DNA of 22,967 nt. Source: an uncultured Spirochaetaceae bacterium. GTDB taxonomy: Bacteria > Spirochaetota > Spirochaetia > Sphaerochaetales > Sphaerochaetaceae. Of the stretch, positions 14,678 through 22,199 are shown in pieces (position 1 is the first letter of the stretch; the number at the start of each line of letters is the position of its first letter). The stretch covers positions 1-22,967 of the forward strand of contig CALXON010000214.1 of the NCBI GenBank assembly GCA_944389985.1, written 5' to 3'. The position numbers were made by a program, and so were the translations under genes. The notes beneath the pieces were generated by a model that worked only from the letters and a program-made list of their open reading frames with translations, had not been told where the DNA came from and searched no databases.

Positions 14678-15559
14678 ATGCTGAGAATAGGTTACAGAGC
14701 TCATGACCTGGGTTCATTCACATCTGCTTCCGAACTTGGGAAGCGAATTGAGGAAATACGGAAGACATCCTTCATACAGCTTGCGCTGAAGAAGGTCATA
14801 CCATCATCAAAGCCATGGCAGGAATGGGATGAGGAGTACATCTCCTCGATCACTTCAGAGCTGAAAGCGCATGGTGTGTCGGTCGCCATTGTCGGCTGCT
14901 ATATCAATCCGATCCATCCGGATCCGGAGAAGAGGAAGCTTGAGGTCGAACGCTTCAGGAAGTCTCTTTCCCTCACGAAAGCATTCGGATGCCCGTATGT
15001 GGCCACAGAGACCGGATCATGGCATCCAGAGCTGAAGTACTCCATCGAGACCTCAGATCCCAAGAACATCGGGATCTTCAAGGAGAGTCTTTCGGAAATG
15101 CTGGATGCTGCGGAGAAGTATGACGCATATGTCGCCATAGAGGCCGTCAGCCGCTCCCATTCGATATCGAGTCCTGAAAGGATGAGGGACATACTTGATA
15201 CATTCAGGACCGACAGGCTGAAGGTGATCTTCGACCCGGTGAACCTCATCCCCTACACAGGCCTTCCGGAGCCTGACGGGGTTCCTCTCAGGATTCCGAC
15301 CGCGGAGACTGAGCACAAATTCGTGACTGAAGTTCTCGATCTCTACGGAGACAGACTCATCGCCATCCACTGCAAGGATTATATCCTCACTGAAGAAGCC
15401 GGTCTCAAGATCGGAAACCTTCCAGCCCTTACAGGATGTTTCAGGTGGAAGGAGTTCGCTGAGGAGGTACACAGAAGGAACATCGACGTTCCCTGGCTGA
15501 TGGAGAATCTTGATCCTAAGACAGTAGCGGAAACCGCCACCGTACTTGAAAGACTATAG
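14678..15559 (+). CDS. Sugar phosphate isomerase/epimerase-like TIM barrel protein
   Basis: A 293-residue protein of the xylose-isomerase-like TIM barrel superfamily (AP endonuclease 2 domain). Visible are the metal-ligand-type segments YVAIEAVSRSH (Glu), VIFDPVNLIPYTG (Asp), LIAIHCKDYIL (His/Asp), and PWLMENL (Glu) near the C-terminus. It probably isomerises or epimerises a sugar or cyclitol, but substrate is unknown. The start at 14678 is supported by GYRAHDLGS being the first beta strand; an open frame 20 codons longer begins inside the GH28 ribosome site and is unlikely. No Shine-Dalgarno sequence is present and a -10-like TATATT ends eight bases before the ATG. Its stop overlaps that of the converging kinase-like gene by six bases. 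Confidence 0.82.
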   Translation: MLRIGYRAHDLGSFTSASELGKRIEEIRKTSFIQLALKKVIPSSKPWQEWDEEYISSITSELKAHGVSVAIVGCYINPIHPDPEKRKLEVERFRKSLSLTKAFGCPYVATETGSWHPELKYSIETSDPKNIGIFKESLSEMLDAAEKYDAYVAIEAVSRSHSISSPERMRDILDTFRTDRLKVIFDPVNLIPYTGLPEPDGVPLRIPTAETEHKFVTEVLDLYGDRLIAIHCKDYILTEEAGLKIGNLPALTGCFRWKEFAEEVHRRNIDVPWLMENLDPKTVAETATVLERL

Positions 15560-16696
15560 AAGGTACGGCTGGGAGAATGAGACAGGATGTCTGTTCTCCT
15601 GCAGCGTCTTCTCAAGATACCCGGTATCCAGATCCAGATCAGAGGAGAGTCTTACAAGAAGGGACTCTCCTATCATGTTCTGCTCACAGAAAAGATATGC
15701 CAGAGCCTTCTCCGCAAGATGTCCTGGAAGGATTGAATTCATGAAGATCTCCCTGTCAGGATTTCCCTCATAGTTTTTCTCAAGGCTCTCATACAGCTTT
15801 GATCTCACAGGATTCTCCTTGAGAAGTCTCAGCTCATTGAGAAGCGCGTCGACATTACCCTTCCCCGCATCCTCTCCCAGAGGCTTCAGAGTGAAGAATG
15901 TGTACTCTTTTCCCGGAAGATAGTGATGCCTGTCACATCGTGCGGCGTAATCAGGCTCGAGACTGCTGTTCTTCACACGGTCCCCGCCAATTATGATCAG
16001 AGGGTCAAAGTAGAGTGCGGGACACTCCCTGCCGTCAACGCTGTAATACCTGTATGTATAGAAAGCTGATGAAAGGCAGTCCCTGTGCTCACAGTAGGCC
16101 GTGAGAGGAATCACATCGGTAGCCATATCGAGGATGAGGCGCGCAGTGGAGTTGAAGAACTCCTTCCTGAAATTCAGCATCAGTGTCGGGAAGACAAACA
16201 TGCAGCCTCTTTCCAGCGAGTAATTCCTTGCGACATACGCGATGCGCTCATCAAAGAAGGAAGCCTCGTCGATTATATACGTTCCGACCTCCGGATTGTC
16301 CTTGATGACCTGCTCAAGCCCGAATGAGTCACTTATGTGCGCGATATTGCTGCCACATCTGATGTATCCCGAGCGGTATGCGAGCGCATCGTCAGGATAA
16401 TCCTGGAATCTGGAGCTGTCAGATGTATAGCGGATGAAGAAGATTCTCCGTCTGTCAGCAATTCCTGTCGATGTCCTGGTCCTTACCTCATCGCTTTTCT
16501 TCATCGCAACAGAGGCATCTCTCCAGATCCTTGCCGCGGTCTCTGTCTTTCCAGCTCCCATGGGACCTATCAGCAGGACTCTCCGTCCGGGAGTCGTGAA
16601 ATCAAAATGGGTGAATGTCTCATGGACATCAAGTGTCGGAAAACCCAGAGATTTGAGGAAGTCCTCCCCTGTATTCATGTTCTCGATCTTAGGCAT
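15554..16696 (-). CDS. Enlarged thymidine-kinase-like protein
   Basis: A 380-residue protein whose first 265 residues resemble type II thymidine kinases. It has a Walker A GPMGAGKTE (44-52), a Walker B plus catalytic Glu IIDEASFFDE (141-150), the FR-containing dimer segment near 167-180 (MLNFRKEFF), and zinc-like pairs CEHRDC (202-207) and CDRHH (254-258). Normal enzymes have about 190-230 residues. There is extra sequence between Walker A and B (about 85 residues) and a C-terminal part of 110 residues of no known fold. Expected activity is ATP-dependent phosphorylation of deoxythymidine, but the divergence leaves room for another nucleoside. The ATG overlaps the deoC stop by eight bases, so translation is coupled. 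Confidence 0.75.
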   Translation of the reverse strand: MPKIENMNTGEDFLKSLGFPTLDVHETFTHFDFTTPGRRVLLIGPMGAGKTETAARIWRDASVAMKKSDEVRTRTSTGIADRRRIFFIRYTSDSSRFQDYPDDALAYRSGYIRCGSNIAHISDSFGLEQVIKDNPEVGTYIIDEASFFDERIAYVARNYSLERGCMFVFPTLMLNFRKEFFNSTARLILDMATDVIPLTAYCEHRDCLSSAFYTYRYYSVDGRECPALYFDPLIIIGGDRVKNSSLEPDYAARCDRHHYLPGKEYTFFTLKPLGEDAGKGNVDALLNELRLLKENPVRSKLYESLEKNYEGNPDREIFMNSILPGHLAEKALAYLFCEQNMIGESLLVRLSSDLDLDTGYLEKTLQENRHPVSFSQPYLL

Positions 16697-17342
16697 TCTC
16701 TTCCCTTACGATGGCAATGCCTGCGCTTGCTCCGATACGGTCCGCTCCAGCTTCCACCATTGCCCTGGCATCCTTGTAGTTCCTGATGCCGCCGGAAGCC
16801 TTGACCTTCAGTCCCTTATCCCTGACCGCCTCTTTCATAAGGGCAACATCATGGACAGTCGCACCACCTGTAGAGAAACCTGTGCTGGTCTTAACGAAAT
16901 CCGCACCTGCAGACACAGCCAGAGCACATGCGGTCCGCTTCTCATCGTCTGTCAGGAGGCATGTCTCGATTATGACCTTGAGGATCTTTCCCTGACAGGC
17001 ATTCCTGACTGCCTTTATATCCTCCTCCGCCTCGGCAAGCATACCGGACTTCAGGTATCCGATATTAAGCACCATATCGATCTCATCTGCTCCGTCGCGG
17101 ACTGCCTCAGCTGTCTCATCGGCCTTTCCCCTGCTGGACATCGCTCCGAGTGGGAATCCGACAACGGTGCATACATGCACGCCGGTCCCCTTCAGAAGAG
17201 AAGATACAAGTGGAACCCAGCAGGAATTCACGCATACAGACGCGAAGCCGTATTCGGCAGCCTCCCTGCAGATTCTCTCTATATCCTCCTTTCCGGCATC
17301 AGCTTTCAGAAGTGTGTGATCAATATACTCAGCAATGGACAT
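16689..17342 (-). CDS. deoC: Deoxyribose-phosphate aldolase
   Basis: A 217-residue class I aldolase that splits 2-deoxyribose-5-phosphate into acetaldehyde and glyceraldehyde-3-phosphate in deoxynucleoside breakdown. Key residues are IDHTLLK at the N-terminus, DEIDMV with D89, the Schiff-base Lys in FVKTSTGF (K151), and the relay Lys in KVKASGGIR (K181). Length is typical. The ATG has AGGAGG seven bases upstream. It lies 42 bases after the Gfo/Idh-like gene and overlaps the kinase-like gene by eight bases. The pairing of a degradative aldolase with a salvage kinase suggests the operon handles imported or recycled deoxynucleosides. Confidence 0.95.
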   Translation of the reverse strand: MSIAEYIDHTLLKADAGKEDIERICREAAEYGFASVCVNSCWVPLVSSLLKGTGVHVCTVVGFPLGAMSSRGKADETAEAVRDGADEIDMVLNIGYLKSGMLAEAEEDIKAVRNACQGKILKVIIETCLLTDDEKRTACALAVSAGADFVKTSTGFSTGGATVHDVALMKEAVRDKGLKVKASGGIRNYKDARAMVEAGADRIGASAGIAIVREENA

Positions 17343-17368
17343 ACATACGCCTCCTAAGAGAATCTAAG

Positions 17369-17395
17369 CGAAAAAGGGCTGAAGCTACAATAGCT
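17369..17395 (-). terminator. Weak terminator-like hairpin at the end of the Gfo/Idh-like gene
   Basis: On the minus strand a perfect seven-base-pair stem GAAGCTA/TAGCTTC with a three-base loop contains the stop codon and is followed, five bases later, by TTTTT. It may cut transcription before deoC. The gap between stem and T run makes it weak. Confidence 0.4.
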
Positions 17396-18359
17396 TCCCG
17401 ATCCTCGCATCCATCACCCCTTCACTAAATGGATAGAGGTCGTTTCCTTTGTCAAATAACTCAATCATCATCGCCATCGCGATTTCATCATCATTCATGT
17501 TCAGAGGGTAATACGGATTGACGAACACGGTCCTGTCTCCAAGCGAGACATGGGAAAGCGCAAGCGTACCGTTTCCCACTCTGTCATCACGGTGAAACTG
17601 GAATGGTGTGAATACAGGATACCCCGAACCATCCACAGTGCTGACTCCACGCTCTGTGATGATCATATCCTGACACCGTATCTCAAAGCGCTTCTCCATA
17701 AGATACGAGTGGTACTGGTTTGAAGAGAAATCATGGATGAAGAGAGCGCCACCAAGCTTCATCATCCTCACATTCCTCTCATAGCTCTCAACCTCACCGC
17801 TCCGGTCCAGTCGCTTTCTTGTCCCTGTCCTGACAATCCGGGAGGGGAAGGTTATGGAACTTATCTCCTCCGGCATATGATGGCCTGAAGCAAGGATTCT
17901 TCTCGCTATTGATGCAGAATGATGGTTGTGAAGCCCTGAAAGATACAGCTGATCAGGTTTCTCTCCTGAAGATGAAAGCACTTCAAAAACAGAGGAGAAA
18001 AGTGGTGTGAACTGGTACTGCTCCATCACAAGGCCTGAAAAGGAGGAGACTGTATCGAGCTCCTCATCGGAAAGGGAGAGCAAGGTGGTTTCAGAGACTA
18101 TCCTCTCTCCTCCCTCATGAAGCCGGGACAGAGTTTCATAATATCCGTCCTTTCCTGATGAGATGATGACGGCATCATGGTCCACCGCCAGCGCTTCATC
18201 AGGATCCGTGAATACCCTGAATCCTTCTCTCTCAATCTCTTCTGCCCTCTCCTTCTTTCTGGTGAGGACAGCGGGTATCGAGAGGATGTCAGGAAGCATA
18301 CGGGAGAGGCGCATATAGAAATGGGCTCTCCATCCTGTTCCGATAAGTACTGCCTTCAT
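17385..18359 (-). CDS. Gfo/Idh/MocA-like oxidoreductase family protein, divergent
   Basis: A 324-residue protein with an N-terminal Rossmann start MKAVLIGTGWRAHFY (GxGxxA at 7-12) as in Gfo/Idh/MocA dehydrogenases. The usual EKP motif, whose Lys is catalytic, is replaced by SETTL (89-93). The C-terminal half contains GLHNHHSASIARRIL and NPYYPLNMNDDEIAMAMMIE, so it is not a truncated copy. It may be a non-catalytic or altered member; substrate unknown. There is no Shine-Dalgarno sequence; an extended -10 (TGT-GACAAT) ends six bases before the ATG, with TTGCAT 17 bases further up. It is the first gene of the strand leading to deoC, 42 bases away. Confidence 0.75.
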   Translation of the reverse strand: MKAVLIGTGWRAHFYMRLSRMLPDILSIPAVLTRKKERAEEIEREGFRVFTDPDEALAVDHDAVIISSGKDGYYETLSRLHEGGERIVSETTLLSLSDEELDTVSSFSGLVMEQYQFTPLFSSVFEVLSSSGEKPDQLYLSGLHNHHSASIARRILASGHHMPEEISSITFPSRIVRTGTRKRLDRSGEVESYERNVRMMKLGGALFIHDFSSNQYHSYLMEKRFEIRCQDMIITERGVSTVDGSGYPVFTPFQFHRDDRVGNGTLALSHVSLGDRTVFVNPYYPLNMNDDEIAMAMMIELFDKGNDLYPFSEGVMDARIGKLL

Positions 18360-18449
18360 ATCTGGATTGTCACACGGAAAGATTCCCGATGCAAACTGAA
18401 AGAGATCCTCTCCATTGGCTTTATTTCCTTATTGGCGTAATCTTTCAGC
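18360..18449. promoter_or_regulatory. Divergent promoters of the Gfo/Idh-like and Nudix genes
   Basis: A 90-base gap holds two outward promoters. Minus: TTGCAT, 17 bases, GACAAT (18371-18366) preceded by TGT, then six bases to the ATG. Plus: TTGGCT (18415-18420), 17 bases, TAATCT (18438-18443), then six bases to the ATG. Neither gene has a Shine-Dalgarno sequence. Confidence 0.5.
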
Positions 18450-19400
18450 ATGGTACTCAATTTTTTCGCAGAGTTCTTCACCTGGATTATGCTTTTCGTG
18501 ATCCTCCTCAATATATCGCAGAGGAAGATCCCTCATTCTGACGGAAAGAGGAAAGCGACACTGCTTCTTGCTGTTCTTTTCCTTGCCGTGTATGTGATCC
18601 TCGTTCTCCGTGTCCAGTGGAGCTTACCTTCATGGACTGAGTGGCTTATTCTGGCACTTCTTCTTGCCGTGATCATAATATTCAGAAAGACTTTCTGGCC
18701 TTTCCGCATGCACTGCGCAAAATGCGGCAAGAGGCTCGACTTCAACCATATCATCGGATACGACGAGAATCTCTGTCAGGACTGCTTCTTCGAGAAATAT
18801 CCGGAGGAAGCGGAGAAAGAGAAGGAGAAGTCGATGACTCCGCAGGAAAAGATCGAGAGAAGATTCACCGCAGCTGACAAGGTCGATGACATAGACTGGG
18901 ACAGATGGGAGCCGACAGAGACATGTGTTCTCACATATGTCACCGATGGTGACAGGATTCTCATGATCGAGAAGAAGACAGGTCTCGGAAGCGGTTACAT
19001 CAACGCTCCCGGAGGACACATTGAGATCGAGGAGACCAAGGTAGAGGCCGCGATAAGGGAGACAAAAGAGGAAACAGGTCTTGATGTGGACAATCTTGAG
19101 GAGAGAGGTGTCCTACGCTTCCAGTTCAAGGACGGACTGAGAATGCTCGGTTATGTGTTCTTCACGTCAACATTCTCCGGAGAGCTTATCGAGGAATGCG
19201 AGGAGACAAAGCCTTTCTGGACTGACATCGCCACGCTGGACTACTCAAAGATGTGGGATGACGACAGGCTGTGGCTTCCGATGGCTCTTGAGGGAAAGAA
19301 GTTCGACGGCCGCTTCATCTTTGATGACAAGATCATGATAGACAGCCGTGTCACGGAAGAAGAGGACGAGGAGCCGATGTTCCAGGATGAGGATATCTGA
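18450..19400 (+). CDS. Membrane-anchored zinc-ribbon Nudix hydrolase
   Basis: A 316-residue protein with three parts. Residues 5-21, 36-54 and 63-79 are hydrophobic membrane segments. C89, C92, C109 and C112 form a two-CxxC zinc-ribbon-like unit. From about 157 comes a Nudix domain with a perfect box G-x5-E-x7-REx2EExGL (G189 to L211, containing RETKEETGL) and the MTH1/8-oxo-dGTPase-like stretch GLGSGYINAPGGH; the later MWDDDRLWLPMALEGKKFDG also resembles MTH1-type proteins. It probably hydrolyses oxidised or modified nucleoside triphosphates at the membrane. The tail is acidic (EEEDEEP). No ribosome site is visible and the message may be leaderless. The gene overlaps the AKR gene by 14 bases. 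Such a membrane/zinc/Nudix layout is not one I recognise as a named family. Confidence 0.85.
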   Translation: MVLNFFAEFFTWIMLFVILLNISQRKIPHSDGKRKATLLLAVLFLAVYVILVLRVQWSLPSWTEWLILALLLAVIIIFRKTFWPFRMHCAKCGKRLDFNHIIGYDENLCQDCFFEKYPEEAEKEKEKSMTPQEKIERRFTAADKVDDIDWDRWEPTETCVLTYVTDGDRILMIEKKTGLGSGYINAPGGHIEIEETKVEAAIRETKEETGLDVDNLEERGVLRFQFKDGLRMLGYVFFTSTFSGELIEECEETKPFWTDIATLDYSKMWDDDRLWLPMALEGKKFDGRFIFDDKIMIDSRVTEEEDEEPMFQDEDI

Positions 19401-20259
19401 ATCCATCGCGGTCATGGGGCTGTGGAATATCGGAGAAGGAAAATTCCACAGGAAGCTGTCAGCAAAGGAAGGAAAGGACCTGATCAAATCAGCCTACAGG
19501 CTTGGCATCAGGGACTTCAGCAGCGCATACAGCTATGGAGATGCTGACAGCATCCTCTCCTCTGCGATGAAGGAGCTGAGGGCCTCTGACTGGAAGATAT
19601 ACACGAAGGTGATGCCCGTTCCGGCGCTCAGAAGAAAGACAGAGACGATCCTGAAAAGGCTTGGAAGGGATCATGTCGATGTGCTGATGCTCCACTGGCC
19701 GGCAGAGGACGAGAGCCTCTACAGGAGTCTGAAGGAACTTGAGAAGCTGAAGGATGAGAAAGTGACGGAAGATATCGGCGTCAGCAACTTCCCGCTCCCT
19801 CTCCTCCGCCGGTGCTCCTCTGACTTTGAGATCAGATACCACGAACGGCCGCTGTCATTGATCTGGAACAGGGACTGGAACGAGGAGAAGACCCTTGGAA
19901 TCAGGACACTTGCATATGCTCCCCTGGGAATGGGAATCCTTTCAGGAAAGTATCATTCCCCTGAAGATTTCCAGGATGACAGAAGATCAATAAGTGCTGT
20001 CGGTGCTGATAGTCTCACAAAGCTTCTCAGCACGCTGTCCGGCCCTGAAGAAGCCCTTTCCTGGGTCTGTCATGAAAGACCATACGCTATCATATCAGGT
20101 TTCTCCTCTCCCGGAGATCTCCCGATTCTGGGCAAGGTGGAAGAACTTGATGAGAAGAGAGCTGAGATGCTCACAGAGCTTGCGGACGCTGTCTCTTCCT
20201 CCTTCTCCCGTGATAACATCTTCTCACATGACTGGAGGCACAATGCTCGTACCACTTGA
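19387..20259 (+). CDS. Aldo/keto reductase-like protein lacking the catalytic Asp
   Basis: A 290-residue (beta/alpha)8 protein of the aldo/keto reductase superfamily. From the ATG at 19387: GIRDFSSAYSYGDAD (40-54), IYTKVMP with K74, DVLMLHWP with H103, IGVSNF, YAPLGMGILSGKY and ISGFSSPGDL. The usual tetrad is D-Y-K-H; here Tyr (Y50), Lys and His are kept but the Asp of the F-D-T-A motif is Ser (S45). It may be weakened, act on another substrate, or bind ligand only. The start overlaps the Nudix gene by 14 bases; a frame 13 codons longer lies inside that gene. It overlaps the YigZ gene by 17 bases, so the three are one operon. Confidence 0.8.
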   Translation: MRISESIAVMGLWNIGEGKFHRKLSAKEGKDLIKSAYRLGIRDFSSAYSYGDADSILSSAMKELRASDWKIYTKVMPVPALRRKTETILKRLGRDHVDVLMLHWPAEDESLYRSLKELEKLKDEKVTEDIGVSNFPLPLLRRCSSDFEIRYHERPLSLIWNRDWNEEKTLGIRTLAYAPLGMGILSGKYHSPEDFQDDRRSISAVGADSLTKLLSTLSGPEEALSWVCHERPYAIISGFSSPGDLPILGKVEELDEKRAEMLTELADAVSSSFSRDNIFSHDWRHNARTT

Positions 20260-20839
20260 AAGAGCCGAAGCGGAGATCGAGGTGAAGAGATCGAGATTCA
20301 TCGCAATCGCGCTTCCCACAGAGACACTCGATGATGTGAAGAACGCTGTCCTGCAGATAAGAAACGAACATCCGGAGGCTAATCATGTTGTCCATGCGGC
20401 CGTTGTCGGAAAGGCAGGCACAACCTACTCCGCTTCCGATGACAGGGAACCAAAGAATACGGCGGGAAGACCGGCTCTGGAGGTTGTCAAAGGCTCAGGC
20501 ATAACGAACATCACGGTATGTATCGTACGGTATTTCGGAGGGACTCTTCTCGGTACCGGAGGTCTTGTGAAGGCCTATGGAGACAGCGCGAAGGAAGTAC
20601 TGAAGGTCGTGAGGACAGAAGAGCTCATTGAGCGCACATCTTTCAGGATGGTCCTTCCATACAATTCATACACCCTGATAAAAAGAGCCCTTGATGATGC
20701 GCATGCGACAGTCTCAGCGGAGAATTTCGCCGATACGATAACCCTTGAAGGACTGGTTCCAGCAGACAGTCTGGAATCGCTCAGATCCTCAGTTGATGAT
20801 ATCGGACAGGGACGCATTCTCCTTTCGTTCAGTACTTAG
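20243..20839 (+). CDS. yigZ: YigZ/IMPACT family protein
   Basis: A 198-residue protein of the YigZ (UPF0029/IMPACT) family. Signatures are KRSRFIAIA near the N-terminus, ASDDREPKNTAGRPALEV, and VRYFGGTLLGTGGLVKAYGD. The C-terminal 70 residues form the second, smaller domain of the family. Related proteins bind nucleic acid or associate with translation control, but the bacterial role is unclear. The ATG at 20243 has GGAGG four bases upstream; the ATG five codons earlier is possible. It ends the operon, and its stop overlaps that of the converging M28 gene by 11 bases. Confidence 0.9.
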   Translation: MLVPLERAEAEIEVKRSRFIAIALPTETLDDVKNAVLQIRNEHPEANHVVHAAVVGKAGTTYSASDDREPKNTAGRPALEVVKGSGITNITVCIVRYFGGTLLGTGGLVKAYGDSAKEVLKVVRTEELIERTSFRMVLPYNSYTLIKRALDDAHATVSAENFADTITLEGLVPADSLESLRSSVDDIGQGRILLSFST

Positions 20840-22199
20840 AGATCTTGTACCTTCTGCCGCTTCCGAGATAGTCGTTGCTCTTTCCTTTATCATCAGCACC
20901 ATCAACCTCGGCAACCAGCTTGATCGCCACAGATATCGCTCTGGACACAGCTTCCTCTGAGACCTTGTCCGGTGTATCCTCCTCCGTATGGGCAGGAGTA
21001 TCCGTTCCGGGCGCCATGGATGTCAGGGTGACAGCAGGAATTCCCAGTACCGCAGCTGAGGCAGCGTCTGTCTCCCCTCCGAGGAAACCAAGCTTGCCGA
21101 CACCCATCCTGTATCCCATTGAGGAGGCCGTTCTGGAGCACCGGGATGCGAGTGAGAATGAAAGAGGGATGAGGCCATTGCCATCCTTCACCAGGAAAAC
21201 GAGATCATCTTCCCTGTATATGCCGTCAAAATTGATGACAAGCGGGTCTGTGAGAAGATGGGAGTTGCTTCTGAACCAGCCAAGACTTCCGGCTGTTCCG
21301 CACTCCTCTCCATCGAAAGATGCGAAGACAAGACGCACGGAGGAAAGGCCACGCCCTTCCTTCTTCTCTCGGGAGAAGTAATGGAGAAGAGTTCTCACGA
21401 CAGCCAGCCCCGAGAGATTGTCCCCTGCCCCGGGAGCAAACCTGCCTGTATATGACTTCAGATGGAAATATGCCGAGACAGACGGCAGCAGAAGGATCAG
21501 GGAGAGGATGAACACGACAAGCGGAGATCTGTTGAAGGCAAGAAGCCTTCCTCCCACAACCTCCACAATAACCATGATCAATGAAAGCAGTGAAAGCGAT
21601 GCGTATGAGACGACAAGCGGCAGGAGGGATGAGAGTATTCCCCTGATCCCTTCCTCCTTTTTCCTTATCTCTGCAGTATCGTGATGGGAGGTGAAGACCA
21701 CTGTATGTGTACACTCTCCCTCCGGTTCGATGACAGCATGGACATTCGAGGCCTCTGCTGTCATGAAAAAACGTCTGAACCTGTTCTTTCCCTTGGTGAG
21801 CTCATTGTAGAACTGCACGATATAGAACAGGGAGAAAGCCACAGCAAGATAGGGAACTCCCATATTGATGAAAAGGAACATACAGAGAGAGAAGACAGCT
21901 GCTATGACCGTCATCGCCTTCTCCACATCCGGCGATATCCTGAGTGTCGTTATTGCCGTGTCGGCGAAATTCCGGAACTCTGCGGCGATCTTTCTGGCAA
22001 AGCTTCTTGACTCCTCGCTGGCAGCCTTCCTTCCACCCTCTCCGTCAGCTGAGAAAGTGCGTATGAAAGCCATCGCCTCGTCTGAAAGACGTATCGGAGG
22101 AGCTTCCTCTGTCTCCTCCTGTGCGACTATGTTCTTCCTGTCCTTTATTCTCGCTACTGTCTCTTTCAGCCTAGAAGCAAAAGCTCCGAACTTTCCCAT
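20829..22199 (-). CDS. Membrane-embedded M28 family metallopeptidase
   Basis: A 456-residue protein with a full set of M28 zinc residues: HHD (172-174), D260 in GAGDN, E298-E299 in DGEECGTAGSLG, D325 in NFDGI and H404 in AHTEEDTP. Two membrane segments lie before the domain (about 95-131), and two more (about 186-216 and 225-246) sit inside it between HHD and GAGDN. The N-terminal 90 residues are charged and helical. Two starts are possible: the ATG at 22199, seven bases after a TATATT, with no ribosome site, or a GTG at 22244 with AGGA upstream. I prefer the former. It likely cleaves amino acids or small peptides at the membrane. No neighbour explains its role. Confidence 0.8.
   Translation of the reverse strand: MGKFGAFASRLKETVARIKDRKNIVAQEETEEAPPIRLSDEAMAFIRTFSADGEGGRKAASEESRSFARKIAAEFRNFADTAITTLRISPDVEKAMTVIAAVFSLCMFLFINMGVPYLAVAFSLFYIVQFYNELTKGKNRFRRFFMTAEASNVHAVIEPEGECTHTVVFTSHHDTAEIRKKEEGIRGILSSLLPLVVSYASLSLLSLIMVIVEVVGGRLLAFNRSPLVVFILSLILLLPSVSAYFHLKSYTGRFAPGAGDNLSGLAVVRTLLHYFSREKKEGRGLSSVRLVFASFDGEECGTAGSLGWFRSNSHLLTDPLVINFDGIYREDDLVFLVKDGNGLIPLSFSLASRCSRTASSMGYRMGVGKLGFLGGETDAASAAVLGIPAVTLTSMAPGTDTPAHTEEDTPDKVSEEAVSRAISVAIKLVAEVDGADDKGKSNDYLGSGRRYKISKY

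Noticed and set aside
16434..17357. Long plus-strand open frame of 307 codons
   Set aside because: Antisense to deoC and the kinase-like gene, both with clear catalytic motifs; no recognisable domain in the antisense product.
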